DNA of 64,000 bases. It comes from Rachycentron canadum (Eukaryota > Chordata > Actinopteri > Carangiformes > Rachycentridae). The position numbers were made by a program, and so were the translations under genes. A model generated the notes under the pieces. The model had not been told where the DNA came from. It saw only the letters and a program-made list of their open reading frames with translations, and did no database searches. The stretch lies in contig CM076655.1 of NCBI GenBank assembly GCA_038496675.1, positions 19,469,326 to 19,533,325 of the forward strand, given 5' to 3'. Position 1 is the first letter of the stretch. Each line of letters begins with the position of its first letter. This document shows, piece after piece, positions 49,940-60,836 of this stretch.

Positions 49940-50809
49940 TTCTCTAGCTCTGGCTTTTGACAATTACTGCTGTGCCATTTCCAGCCATGTCAGACAGAAA
50001 GGTTCACCGCCCATATTCCTCAGAGAAACAAATAATGCTTGATAAATATGTAAAATTAAATAGATATGAAGAGAAAGCGCAGCAGCATGGAAACAAGCAC
50101 CAAGCCAGGGGGCAATCTAATCTCCTTTCTTCATCCTTGTTACCTGATTACTAAATATCCCTAGAGTTTGCATTGTTTTGCATCTTGCTTTCGTTGTAAC
50201 TTTTTTGTTTAAGGGAATCGGTTCAGTAGTTGATGCTGGCCAACTGTCAAGAGTGACTGAAGAGGAAGACAAAAATAGCAAGCAAGAGAGCAGCACACTC
50301 CATAGAGACAAGGACCAAACATGTGCAGTAGCGGCTTGTATAATTATATAATTAGCTACCTAAACAAATTGCCAGAAATTTTGTTATCATCGTGTGTATA
50401 TACACAGTGATTACTAGCCTAGAGATATAGCACAATCAAAAACAATGTGGAAAAAAAAAAAAAATCTGAAATGTTTCTGGAAAAGCTTCCCACGCATACA
50501 GTATCTCACCTCCCCACATGTATTTACTGAGAGACCCTTTATGGCAGACTCAGTTTGTCATGTACTAAGAGCTGGATGACAATAAAACATGCTGTTTTCA
50601 CACACCTACTGTGAATAACATTACTAAACACAGGAAATTATGTTGCTAAGCCATAGGATTCATAGTCCAAGTAAGTCATGTCAGCCATGTGTAACCCCTC
50701 ACACATTGATCAGTTGAGACCCCCCCGCCACATCATGAAAATTTAACCTTCCAGTTATGCATGACTGTAACAGCCCACACACAGTATGCAGAAAACATAT
50801 TAGTTCTTT
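49939..50809. other. Stretch without a supported gene
   Basis: The first 200 bases after the microsatellite (TTTTGACAATTACTGCTGTG, then AAATAATGCTTGATAAATATG) have an enhancer-like texture. The rest is ordinary AT-rich sequence with an A-run at 50451-50463. Confidence 0.45.
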
Positions 50810-50827
50810 TTGGGGCTTGATAAGAGG

Positions 50828-51457
50828 ATGCTGACCTTGATATTATCAAGGCAAGGTCACATCTCATCAACACCTTGTCACCAAAGCTCTGAGGCTAATG
50901 TTAAAATGCCTTTGGCAGGGTCACTTGCATGCTGTATTCCATCCATCATGTCCAACTACCCTGGGGAGTCATGTCATCACACTTTTCACCATAAGAAAAG
51001 TGGAGTTTTGGAACGAAACAAACCACCTCACAGTACGGTATTGTCCACAAAGTGTCCCCTTTGTCCAAAACCACTGTATAAAGGCCACCTCTCATTCTCG
51101 CATATGATCTGCTTCATCATAAGTTATCATATGTCATTAAGTCCTATTTCCTCAACGTCAACATGTGTCAACTCTCAAGAAAAGCAGCAATTTTATTACT
51201 TACACTTCCAGAATGGCACATCTTGGCTATGTTATCTTCTTCTGAACAGGCATCAATTACCTAATATTGATGCAAAGCTTTGTGACATAACCAGTGTGTA
51301 TTGCTCTAAAGGGTGTAAGACCCTTGGCTGCTCCAGCAGAGGTAATGAACCACTTAAATTGCAAGATGGTAGTTGTACTATGCTTCTCCAATGTTTGAAA
51401 TGTGGGCATACTATATGCACGACTGAAGCTACATTAGCATTATTAGGCCAATTATGA
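50828..51457 (+). other. Unusually long unexplained open frame (209 codons)
   Basis: Starting at the first ATG, the frame runs 209 codons without interruption, clearly longer than any other in the window. It contains a cysteine-containing stretch, VYCSKGCKTLGCSS, at about 51296-51334. This loosely recalls the CxxGCxTxxCxC zinc-binding motif seen in TSO1-like proteins and in some fish transposon-encoded proteins, but the rest of that motif is not followed. No other domain, signal sequence or promoter is recognised, and the minus strand is also partly open. It may be chance, an old transposon remnant, or a real exon. Confidence 0.25.
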
Positions 51458-53958
51458 GGCAATATATCATCTGTGTGTGGTCTAGGATCAGTTGAAACTT
51501 TGACAATTTTGACTGTATAGAGTTGAGTATAATAGAGAAGTGAATGTATTTTTGCAGTAAACCTCTCTGTGCCAAAATGAGATGTCAGGACACTCCCTGG
51601 ACACAACAGCAAAAACCAGCCACAATATTTCTGATGGCAGACCCAGCACTGGGTGTGTGGCAGCTGCAGGACGTCTTGGTTTTCATTTAGGCAGCCATGT
51701 TAACAGGTTGGGGCAGACATACTGCTTGCCTGAGATGCACATGTCATGCCTTGAAGCTGCGTTGCGTGATCTAGAGATTATGTGTCTTGCCTATTTCTTA
51801 CGCCTGACATGCATGTCTGGCAGCAAATACATACAGAGAAAAGACCTGTTGACATTAACAACATTAAATAAAACTGACAAATTCCACTACAGTTGTCCAG
51901 ATGTGAAAAATAAATCAGAAATTGATTTATAATTAAGAGATCATTAGCGCAGACTGATCGAAACATTCTGATCAACTACAAAAACATTTAGAACAAACTT
52001 TAGCAGACATTTAAAATACCCTCACACCACTGAACATCTTCCAATGACAAAGCAGCTAAAACTAGTGCCACATGACAGGTGCATGACAGCTACCTCACTC
52101 AACTGCTCCTGTGGCTCACACGTTTGTCCACACTGCCAGCTGTGCTGCAGGGCCTTAGATAACAGCCATCAATAATAGTAATCATCCATCAGTGATGAGC
52201 ACTGAAAAGTGAAAAGCTGTAAACAGAAAGCTGCCGCATGATTTTTGTTCAAAGAGAGAAGTATACTTATTTAATAGTTAATAGTCAGGGTTCATTATGA
52301 ACTTCAACTTTCTTTAACTGAATTTTTCATTAAAGAAAAGTTACAAAATGTTTGGGCATCTCCACAATAGTGGATAGTGTTGTCAGATGGATGGTCACCA
52401 TGCAAACCACTGCCAGATGGTATGTGTGGCTGAATGAGCAGACCATTTTGACAAACACCAACTCAAAAGTATCACGAATGTTATAAAACTGACAGCAGCC
52501 TTATATATGTTTACTGTGAAAGGTAGGTGTCTTACACTAAAATCTCTCTCATTCTCCGTCGTTCTCCCTCTCCCTCTCCCTCTCTCTCCCTCTCCCTGTG
52601 GTACAGCTTGCAGATAAGCCTGGGTAAGCCCTCTGGCTGAGGCACCAGCACGGCCTTCCTGAATCTCATTATCAAGGAAGCACAGTTTCCAACCAACTGT
52701 CCACAGTCTAGACCAGCAACTACAAACCATTTGCTGCTTCACTGTCACTGCAACATGGCTTTTTTGGAAACTTCTCAAAAGGACTACTGTAATTATATTA
52801 CTAATGTATCGAGCTGTTTGTCCTTTTTGATTTAAACATTAATTCTAACATGGAGACCCACAAACTACAGCAATAGTAAGATTAGTATCCTACAAACCAA
52901 AAACTGACTTTTAAATCCATAACTACAACATTTCCCCAACATAACCACTGAGTGTTTTAATAACATAACCACAATGTGAAATATAATGTAGCTGCCCAGC
53001 ACCAATCATATGGATATGAAAGTGTTGTAAAAAACATTGGCAATGACTATTAACGTCATCACTGTACGCAATCTTGCAAAATCACCACAGTGCTTGCCAT
53101 CCCCACTAGTGTAACTTACAATTAAATACCTAGCAGTATAAATGAATGATCTTGTTTCAGTGCCATCTTAAGATATTGCTTTAACTTGTGACAGCCATTA
53201 GGGAACAGTTACTCATTGTCAGTTAGGTCTGGTTGATTTTGACCAGTGAATGAGGACATTGCAAACAAAAAGAAAATACTGCTGATTTTTTTTTTTTTTT
53301 TTTTAATTTCTGATAAAAAATACTATCTGAAAAGGGCATTAGGTTTTAGCCTTAGCTATGCTACTGTTTACAGGTTCACTCAGGCACATCGCTGATTATA
53401 GGTTACCTCCATTTTAGCATTGCTCAGAGCCCAATGCACACATCACACATGTTCCTTGTGTAAAACAGGACACATTAGACAGAAAAATAGAAAAGGAAAA
53501 AAACAGAAATAGAAAATATATTGTAGGTTACATTTACATGTGTATTGTGCAAGTGACACACAAATCATTATGCAGCCTGTGTACACAGCAAGAGTGACTA
53601 AGATAGAAGTGTGTTTTTATAGGCACATACGAGACATCCTGGAAAATGCAGCTGAAACCCTTTCTGTATAGAGAAACATATCAAACCTAGTAATAGTAAA
53701 TGTATCCATACAGAAAAAAAGAGTACTGTAAATTATTTATGCCAATTAAAACACATTTTAAGGACAGAGTATGTTCCTTTAGGCAGTATGCTGTATATCT
53801 TATTGCAGCATATTCTGGTGTAAACATGCCAAGTTTTTTTAGTAACTGTTTTCTAAACAATTTAATCAGATAATTAATCTTTTTTTTTTTTTTTCAAAAT
53901 CTGTTTACTTGTCCACAAGTCTACATATTCCAACAGCTTGATGATACCAATCACCCAC
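51458..53958. other. Stretch without a supported gene
   Basis: A plus-strand frame at 51582-51932 and a minus-strand frame at 52395-52778 (crossing a CTCCCT-rich patch at 52555-52600) have no recognisable domain. A T-run at 53287-53304 is simple sequence. Confidence 0.45.
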
Positions 53959-54096
53959 CTGACACGAGGAAGAAGAGCCGGCAAACTTCTGGAGTTTCCT
54001 GATGACTCAGAGACAACCACGATTCTCCGAGTTTGGGTTTTGCCTCAACAGCCTTTGTGACAAATCATCCTCCTTTCTCTCCACATCATCCTGTCT
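53959..54096 (-). other. Candidate second exon of a minus-strand transcript
   Basis: On the minus strand an acceptor-like GGAAAAACACAG precedes 138 bases that end in a donor-like CGTGTCAG followed by GTGGGT. The block is more balanced than the surrounding AT-rich sequence. Reading in phase from the CpG-island exon gives 29 codons, starting RQDDVERKEDDLSQRLL, and then a TGA. Either this is a short coding end or, more likely, a non-coding 5' exon. The acceptor has a weak pyrimidine tract. Confidence 0.3.
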
Positions 54097-54780
54097 CTGT
54101 GTTTTTCCAACAAAAAGCAAAAAGAAAAGCACATTTATATATTATATTTTGGACCCCATCTGCATGTAAATAGGAACATAGATGTAAATCATTAATCACT
54201 TAAACTACCTAATATAAGTGTATCCACAGGCTACTAGCTCCAAATGAGCACTAGCGTTCATCTATTACATTCATGTGCATTTCACACTAAAGTACATTTT
54301 TAACATTAACGTGATTTGCTGAAGTTTTTATTGTTTTGAAAACTTTCAACTAATTATTCCAGTGCACTGACACACTGAAGTATAGTTAGCAGCCCCCTCC
54401 TCTGTCCTCATTAGCAACCAGCACATTAGCTAAACATATTTTAAGCCTTGTGCTCAAACGCGTAGCAATAAAAACACAATTTAATCTGTAAAACAGCGAC
54501 AAGAGGCGTAGCTGTTTCTCCACCCATGGGCACGTTTATCACTTCCATCGGTGACAGGGCTTGTGCCAATATTAGTAGCCAAATTAGCTTGCTAAGCTAG
54601 CTAGCTTAAGTTAGCTAAGATGCTCCCAGGAGCTCGTTAAGTCAACCGAATAAACAAAACAAAAAACAAACAAAAAAACAACGGAACAACCCGCTAGAAA
54701 ATATATTGGTTTACATATTTAACGTGCAGGGTGGTTAAACAGCACCTCTCCTCGGTGCTCATGTCACTTTTAACATTAAC
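54097..54780. other. AT-rich intron-like stretch
   Basis: Nothing coding is seen. It contains a 14-base palindrome AAGCTAGCTAGCTT near 54593-54606 and AAAC-rich sequence at 54652-54680. It would be the first intron if the flanking exon calls are right. Confidence 0.4.
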
Positions 54781-54799
54781 ATTAAATGTCTTGGGTTGG

Positions 54800-55003
54800 T
54801 TCAGCCGCTCACCGCAGCTTCTTCTTCCCCGCCGGCCACAGCGGCCACAGCGGCGGAGCCTGAGTCTGGAGCCCCCCGGGGGTAACAGGCGTTTACCGGC
54901 GGCAAATTCGTGTCGCAGTCGCCGGGGAGCGGCACACTTTTTTGGGGGGCTGATAAAAACGACCAGTGCCAGCGAGGAGACAACTTTATGTGCCACCTAC
55001 TGG
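54800..55003 (-). promoter_or_regulatory. Small CpG island, probable promoter and first exon
   Basis: About 17 CpG dinucleotides fall in roughly 160 bases (54805-54962), whereas CpG is scarce in the rest of the window. The block includes GCGGC repeats and a CCCCCCGGGGG core. On the minus strand a donor-like GAAGCTGCG followed by GTGAGCGG occurs at 54812/54813, as in a first exon. In phase with the downstream candidate exon the minus frame is open but has no ATG, only a TTG at 54981-54983 preceded by a stop, so a 5' untranslated exon is more likely than coding. CpG-island promoters are often bidirectional, so plus-strand transcription is also possible. Confidence 0.5.
54991..55003 (-). promoter_or_regulatory. 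CTCF-like core motif beside the CpG island
   Basis: TGCCACCTACTGG is the reverse complement of CCAGTAGGTGGCA, which fits all 13 positions of the consensus CCASYAGRKGGCR. CTCF sites at promoters are common in vertebrates, which adds modest support to the promoter call. Confidence 0.5.
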
Positions 55004-55014
55004 ACTAAAGTAGA

Positions 55015-55041
55015 AAAACAAACAAACAAACAAACAAACAA
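55015..55041. repeat. (AAAC)n microsatellite
   Basis: About six tandem AAAC units, seen directly next to the CpG island. Confidence 0.95.
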
Positions 55042-55350
55042 ATGTCAACGCATTTAGCAGATTTTAAACAAAAGAGAGAAGGTTTCCATGTCTCACGGGA
55101 TATTGTAATTTTGCTATCGTCTGTGCTTTATTTTAACGTGTACTTTTGCTATGAGCGCCATTATTCCAACAGTGTAGTCTCTCTCTGTCTTAGTTCACTG
55201 CACTTGAGTCATGAATTTCACACATTCATCCCATTAAATGAATCATGCTCACTTAAAAGGAAGTTGGAAGGCACACTGGCTGATATTGAAAGTTAACGAA
55301 GCAATGTTTACTCTACTCTCTGACAGTTTTTATTATTATTGTTGCTTTTA
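55042..55350. other. Short stretch without a recognised gene
   Basis: An 84-codon plus-strand frame at 55042-55296 starts inside the AAAC repeat. It has no domain or splice support. Confidence 0.45.
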
Positions 55351-55398
55351 TTGTTTTTTTTTTTTTTTGTTTTTTTTTTTTTTTTTTGTTTTTTTTTG
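55351..55398. repeat. T-rich homopolymer tract
   Basis: Three T-runs are separated by single G residues. It could be the antisense of an old poly-A tail, but no retroposon body is recognised beside it. Confidence 0.95.
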
Positions 55399-56029
55399 TC
55401 CTCACTTGTGCTAATAATGCAGCTGTTTTCCAAGTATGTTAGTTTCTAACACTGAATTTGTGCCCTCTCTGAAAGCTCTCCTGCCCTGAGTGGGGCTGAC
55501 TTCTGAAAATACCGAGTATATCCAATATGTCCAAAGACAAACAAACCGGCTTCACTCATCTCGAGCTAATCCTAAAAACCCTGATTTTTCAGCTTGTGAT
55601 GCCCCTGGGGACGTTTCATCTGTTTACACTCAAACACTGAGCACAGAGACCAGACCAGATCTCTTTTTGTGCTCAGGTGATCTGGGTGCAGGTGGCATTA
55701 CCTCATATCCTTAACTATATGTCTCCATAGACTCCAGGAAATTGTGTTGTTTTAACTGTGGCCCATGATCCCGATTGGCCACATCTATGTATCAGTGGCA
55801 GTGTTCATCCTTCATGGTTGATCTGTTTGTGCTCGTCCATCTATTTCTTAACTATTTACTTTATGGCTCTAGTGGCTCTGGCTGCTCCTGCATTTGGAAT
55901 CATTAAAGCCTAAGATTCCCACAAAATGTTGTCTGACACTTTTAGCCTTGAGGTAAATGAAATAGCTTGTCTCCACCCCATCGATCATCAGTGGAATTGA
56001 AACTCTGACATGCTACGGGAAAACTAATT

Positions 56030-56061
56030 GGGTGTGGGGTTGGGGGGTGTTGGGGGGGGGG
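56030..56061 (+). other. G-quadruplex-forming motif
   Basis: GGG, GGGG, GGGGGG and a run of ten G are separated by loops of 2-4 bases. This fits the classical pattern of four G-runs with loops of 1-7 bases. It is the only strong motif of this type I see in the window. Confidence 0.85.
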
Positions 56062-56369
56062 CATATCTCATTAAGCCTCATTAGAATAAAGATCAGAAAG
56101 ACACCCAGCACATTTCTGTGATCCAGAAGTTTTAGCTACCCCATAATATGATAATAAATCCCCAGACTAATTGATTCTGATTTAGATGTCTCCATTATTA
56201 CTTAACTTTACTCTGCCTCCAGGGGGTAAATCCTCCATACCCTCCAGTAACAGCACAGAGGTACCAAGCTTGAGAACAAGCCTGTTAAAGGGGCAATGTC
56301 AAATTCTAGCTGTCAAATTCATACTTCAAAGAAACAGAGGATAGCATATTCAAGAATTTCCTAAATTTT

Positions 56370-56415
56370 TCAACTAGTTCCCAATTTGGGATCAATGAGA
56401 AATATTTATCTATAG
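56370..56415 (+). repeat. Possible degenerate retroposon tail
   Basis: TTCCCAATTTGGGATCAATG, then AGAAATATTTATCTATAG, resembles from memory the 'tttccccnnngggatcaataaagtatctatct' tails found on several fish non-LTR elements. No body is recognised upstream. Confidence 0.4.
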
Positions 56416-58708
56416 CAACAAAGTTGAGTCCACTATGATAAGAAACAAGGAATTGCACTCTTTGGTCCCTTTTCCTGCCTTCAGTTTTTCTGTGCCATAG
56501 TCAGACTGGCCATTGGGCATATCAGGGCAAGTCTGGTCTGGTGGACCATCAAAAATCCATACAGTTTTTACCAGACCTCTCTGTCTGCCTGTCATTGAGA
56601 GTGTGCACTTAATATCGTGTTTTGATGTACAAAGTGGTAATACGAGATGGGACAGGCAGGGGCTAGGAGGTCGGCGTGCTAACTTCAGTTGATATCTCTG
56701 AAACACAATATATAGATTTCTGTGACATGAAATCAAAACTGTTATTTCTTCACATTTTGCTGATAATCTTAGTTAACTTTTGAATGTTTTAAACTATGTA
56801 TGTATTTCTCCTTTAAGCTGTGTTTATAATTGATGTGGAATATAATTATACAAAGATAAATATGCTGTTTTACACAAAATAAAATGTTGTATCTTTGACA
56901 GAAAAAGTATCTTATAAAATGGCATCAGATGAAAACAAATATGATTAATTTAAAAAAAAATAATGATTTGTTTTTAAATCTTCCATCCAACCATCTCAAA
57001 TAGTTTTAGTTGCACCATGGTAATACATGCAGATTTACTCGAAAACCCTTCAAATAAAAACAATTTTCAGGGACAAAGAAATGTATTTAAAATGCAAATT
57101 ATACCTGCATGTGTAGGGAACAGGTGATGGGCACATTTAATAGATGTTGTAAATCATAATTGACTAAGCGCTAAGCTCATATGAAGTGTCTCACTTGTTC
57201 AGCCATGAAAATGTGATGTCCAACAAGCACTTTTTCAAGAAAGATATTGCATGTGAATTAAGCTGAATATGTATCTTTAAGAATAATAAGGGAGATGAAG
57301 CAGAAGAGACTGGACTGTCCACTGTCCAGTCCTTAACTGATGTAATTCAAGTAGCATCTCCATCAGTGTGAGCCTAAGCTCTGACCCTAGGTTATGTAAT
57401 CATGCTGATTTTAACTTTAGCTCTAGAGTGGAGCTTTCAGCCTGTAGTGTCCTAGCATTTCTAATAGCCTTTCAGCAGGTCTGTGCGAGACTCTGTGGCA
57501 GAGAGAATGTGGATAAGGCTATTTGATTGTTCCTGAGGGGTCTGAGAGTTTATGTGGGTTTAACTTCTGTGTTTATGTTTATGAAGGGTTATTGTTTGCG
57601 TCGATGCAAATTGAGCCTGTTCCGTCAATCATGTGTGCCATAACAGTAACAGCGTTTAAATCTCTTTTATCCCCTCGGTCTGTTCTTGTGCAAAGTAGAG
57701 TAATGTTTTCATCTTTTCTGGAAACATCTTATTGACTCTATCCCCTGCATTTATGAGCAAGTGATGCACTGGCCCAATAGTCCCCTGCTGTGCCCTGAAA
57801 GGTCAGAAACACCAAGCCACTGTTGGGCTTGACTCCGTTTATTTGAGTGTTAATATCATAATTTATAGCTTTGATTAGCTTAACACATCACTGACCTCAT
57901 GCAAGTCCAGTTGCTGTTATTAAGCTCTTAGAGATAAGCTTGACATTTTTCTCATTGAATATATTTGCTTCTGAATTTATTAATTGTAAATTCCAGTAGG
58001 TTAACACAATCCAATGCTTTTTAAGTTGGTCTGTTGTCTATCTACTTCAAATGATACTGCATAAAGAATAAAACTAATTAGAAGCCTCTTTTGCATATCC
58101 ACCATGTCACATTTCCACCCACGCATACATTTTGATCACATCAAAGAAAACGATTTCCAAAAAAAAAAAAAATAAAAATCCTTAAATGTTTATGAAAAGA
58201 CTTTTGAATAGGCCTTAGTTTTAGGATCTTTGAATAAGACCCCTTACGCTTTCTTATTAACTTCTTTTACTGTACCCACCAGACAAACAGATGAATCCAT
58301 GATAACTGCACTTGATTTCTTCTTTAAAGCTATTATATGAAAGGAACCAGATGAGGAAAATCACAGTAATACCACAGTCCAAACAGTAGTGTCTGCACTG
58401 CTGAAGTTTTCTTTACCTGCTGGGAGAAGAACAACTCGATTCACTCTCAAGTTTAAGCAACGGTGTCAACCTTGCTTTATTCATCATCATGTGGTGTTAC
58501 CTTTAATATGGATTTAATATGGATTCAGTATGTATGGTGTCATAAAATAGGGTTATAAATGAATAATTTCATTCTTGAAATGTTATGAATCAGTGTAGGT
58601 AAGTAAATCTTTTATTAGCTGCTTTTATTCTATAGTTACGAGCAAAAGTCTTTTTTGTTTGCATTTGTAAGTCCAGTGTCCAAAGGGGTAAAAAGCTTCC
58701 AGCAAAAG

Positions 58709-59160
58709 AATCTTGCATGTCTCTGGCCAAATGACTCAGGGTGTCAGAGATCCACGCTCAGGTTTTGAAGTCTTGTTTCAAATGGATTTTGCAAAATGGG
58801 AGTCCAATACCAAAAATAAAATAAAAAAACAAAACAAATATTGGTAAAGTGTGCTTTTACAACTGGCTCTGGATGTCAGAGGAGAGCTTGGAACTTGTGA
58901 GTATCCTTATTAGACTCAGTGAATTTTGACCACCCAAAAACTCAAACGCTCTGAGACATACTGCTTTGAAGTGTCTGACCAGCTGACTCAGGGTGTTAGA
59001 GTCTGCTCTGAAGTGTTGAGGTTGTGGAGGACCATCCTTGCTGAATTTTGATGAAAAACTTGTGTCCAGTCCCTCTGACCAAATAACTCTATGTGTTAGA
59101 AAGTCTGAAGACGCAGCTTCAATACTTATAAGGCTCAGGGAATTCTGAAATCCAACACCA
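58709..59160. repeat. Diverged repeat array, about 110-bp unit, four copies
   Basis: A shared block (GTCAGAG or GTTAGAG, then about 30 bases, then ...CTCAGNGAATTTTGA or similar) occurs near 58742-58805, 58877-58933, 58996-59053 and 59096-59153. Words preceding it, such as CTCTGGCCAAATGACTCAGG, GTCTGACCAGCTGACTCAGG and CTCTGACCAAATAACTC, recur at 58720, 58972 and 59072. The copies are strongly diverged and the first gap holds an A-rich insertion. The 122-codon minus-strand open frame across it is a by-product or a remnant of a repetitive coding sequence. The family is unknown. Confidence 0.6.
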
Positions 59161-59495
59161 GAGCTGAAGACTGAAAAGTGCTCCCAGTGCAGCTGGTACC
59201 ATGGTGGGTTAGTTTGAAACAGCAAGGGGCCAATTGTGCAGTGTGGTTCAAATCCTCTCCTTTTTTGGCACCTGAAGTGTCAAAAGTCCCACTTCGGCCA
59301 GGAAGTCCCCTCTTTTTAATTGATTTAATTAAAGGACTTAATAACCCAAGGAGATTTTACATACATTCCATACATATACATTATGAAAGAAAACAAAAAC
59401 TGTTTCCTTTTTGTTTTTCCAGAATGACTTGAAACAGTTGGTCAGCATAGTATGACAGTTCATTGTTGGTGAGGGAGGAATGTGCGTGCAAGTGA
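59161..59495. other. Short stretch without a recognised gene
   Basis: No exon or repeat is recognised between the repeat array and the GT microsatellite. Confidence 0.45.
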
Positions 59496-59521
59496 GTGTG
59501 TGTGTGTGTGTGTGTGTGTGT
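59496..59521. repeat. (GT)n microsatellite
   Basis: Thirteen GT repeats, seen directly. Confidence 0.97.
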
Positions 59522-60417
59522 TAGAGCAGGTATGTTTAATTTAGTTTATGAACAAAAGAGGGACAGGCAGACATCCTGAGTCCATAGTAAATTGTAGACT
59601 TGTCTCTGATAAGCCTGTTCTTACTTCTGCCTCCTTTTGATGCTTCTTTTATGCAAACAATGCATTTTTTTTTTTTTACTTTGCTTCACTGACAGACAAG
59701 CAGATGTATTCATTTTTGAAATAAAGTGAAAATGCCACAAGACGTGGGGAAAGGACAAAAATTAAAAGAAAGAGAAAGAACTTTCTACGCTTTCATGATA
59801 ACAAGTGAATTAATTTTGGTTTTCATATGTAAAGATTTATATAGGCAATGTGTTAAATTAGCTTGCCTTCCTATTTAAGCTGATGATCGAATGTGTGACC
59901 AATGGGCCTCCATCATTATGCAGCAGCGGTGTGATGTTAAAAGATAATGTTGAAAATGTCACTGTAACTATTACTTGGGTGTACTTGAAAGGTATTTAGC
60001 TCAATATTTTGCTTTTTGTTTGTGTTCTCATTAACACAATCAATGGTCATCATAGGCCTTTCACCACCACCACAACTGAAAGTTATCACTAAAGACAGTG
60101 AAAATTACATAATGATATATTCATAAACAATATTTCCACTCTCTGTTATATCTTAGCATCCTGTAGGCAAAGGCCAGAAAAGTACGTGTGTGGGCAGCAA
60201 AATACAACTTCAAGGTGTGTAGCAGTGAGTCAGATAATGCTTTGTCCTCAGACAAGCATGTTGTCTGTGATTGCTAGTCCAAGAAGTGCATTTTTTAAAA
60301 ATAGCTTATCTACCCACAATGGAATTGTTTTTAGCATCAAAATATTTCACGTTAAATTTTATTAACAGGTTACACTTCACCACAACACAAAGTGTTCATA
60401 TCATATACAAAGTGTTC
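59522..60417. other. AT-rich stretch, nothing recognised
   Basis: Contains a T-run at about 59667-59679. No gene is seen. Confidence 0.5.
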
Positions 60418-60496
60418 TTAGTGTTATTAGTATTATTATTGTTATTATTAGTCTTATTACTAGTTCTATTACCTGCCCTCTTATTATTACTTGTGT
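60418..60496. repeat. Imperfect TTA/ATT trinucleotide repeat
   Basis: Repeated TTATTA, TTATTG and TTAGT words give an artefactual Leu/Val-rich open frame. It is simple sequence, not coding. Confidence 0.85.
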
Positions 60497-60529
60497 GAAA
60501 CCTACATTATGCTATGTTGTCTTTTCTCC

Positions 60530-60836
60530 TGCTCTCTCTCTCTTCTTTCTCTCCCCCTCCCCCTCTCTATCGCTCTTTATCTCTCTCTCTCTCCCTCGTG
60601 CTCAACCTAATCGGTGGAGGCAGACGGCCGCCCACCATGAGCTGGGTTCTGGTCAAGGTTTCTACCTGTTAAAGAGACGTTTCCTTGCCACTGTCACTAA
60701 TACTTGCTCATGGGGGAAAGCTGTGTGTCTGTAATAATATTATAAAGAGTATGATCTTGACCTGTTCTGTATGAAAAGCGCCCTGAGATAACATCTGTTA
60801 TGGTTCAGCACTTCATAAATAAAATTGAAGACAAAC
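60530..60836 (+). mobile_element. 3' end of a fish LINE-type retrotransposon repeat
   Basis: After a CT-rich lead-in, the segment follows closely a sequence I know as abundant across teleost genomes. It reads AACCTAATCGGTGGAGGCAG, ACGGCCGCCCACCATGAG, GGTTCTGGTCAAGGTTTCT, TTCCTTGCCACTGTC, TTATAAAGAGTATG, GCGCCCTGAGATAAC, and ends in ATAAATAAAATTGAAG. The 'gagataacttctgttgtg...ataaataaaattga' end is the characteristic 3' terminus. The body upstream is absent, as in a 5'-truncated insertion. The exact family is not asserted. The 79-codon open frame here is not a gene. Confidence 0.85.

Larger units (their letters stand above)
55399..58679. other. Stretch without a supported gene
   Basis: A 74-codon plus-strand frame at 55490-55714 and a 108-codon minus-strand frame at 56410-56736 are unexplained. 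An 11-base tandem word (TTTAATATGGA) lies near 58500-58523. 57430-57720 has balanced composition with an octamer-like ATGCAAAT near 57604, and may be regulatory. Confidence 0.45.

Noticed and set aside
49583..50042. Long Ser/Leu/Pro/His-rich and Arg/Glu-rich open frames on both strands
   Set aside because: They are translations of the CT and CA microsatellites. Low-complexity repeats stay open in several frames and carry no coding signal.
54801..54996. Proteins encoded by the CpG island on the minus strand
   Set aside because: Both open frames start only from TTG or GTG rather than ATG and are Ala/Gly/Arg-rich through GC composition; a 5' untranslated exon is more likely.
60271..60734. Plus-strand frames rich in Val/Leu and then Ser/Leu/Pro
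   Set aside because: The first is the TTA/ATT simple repeat and the second lies in the CT-rich lead-in and LINE-type 3' end.
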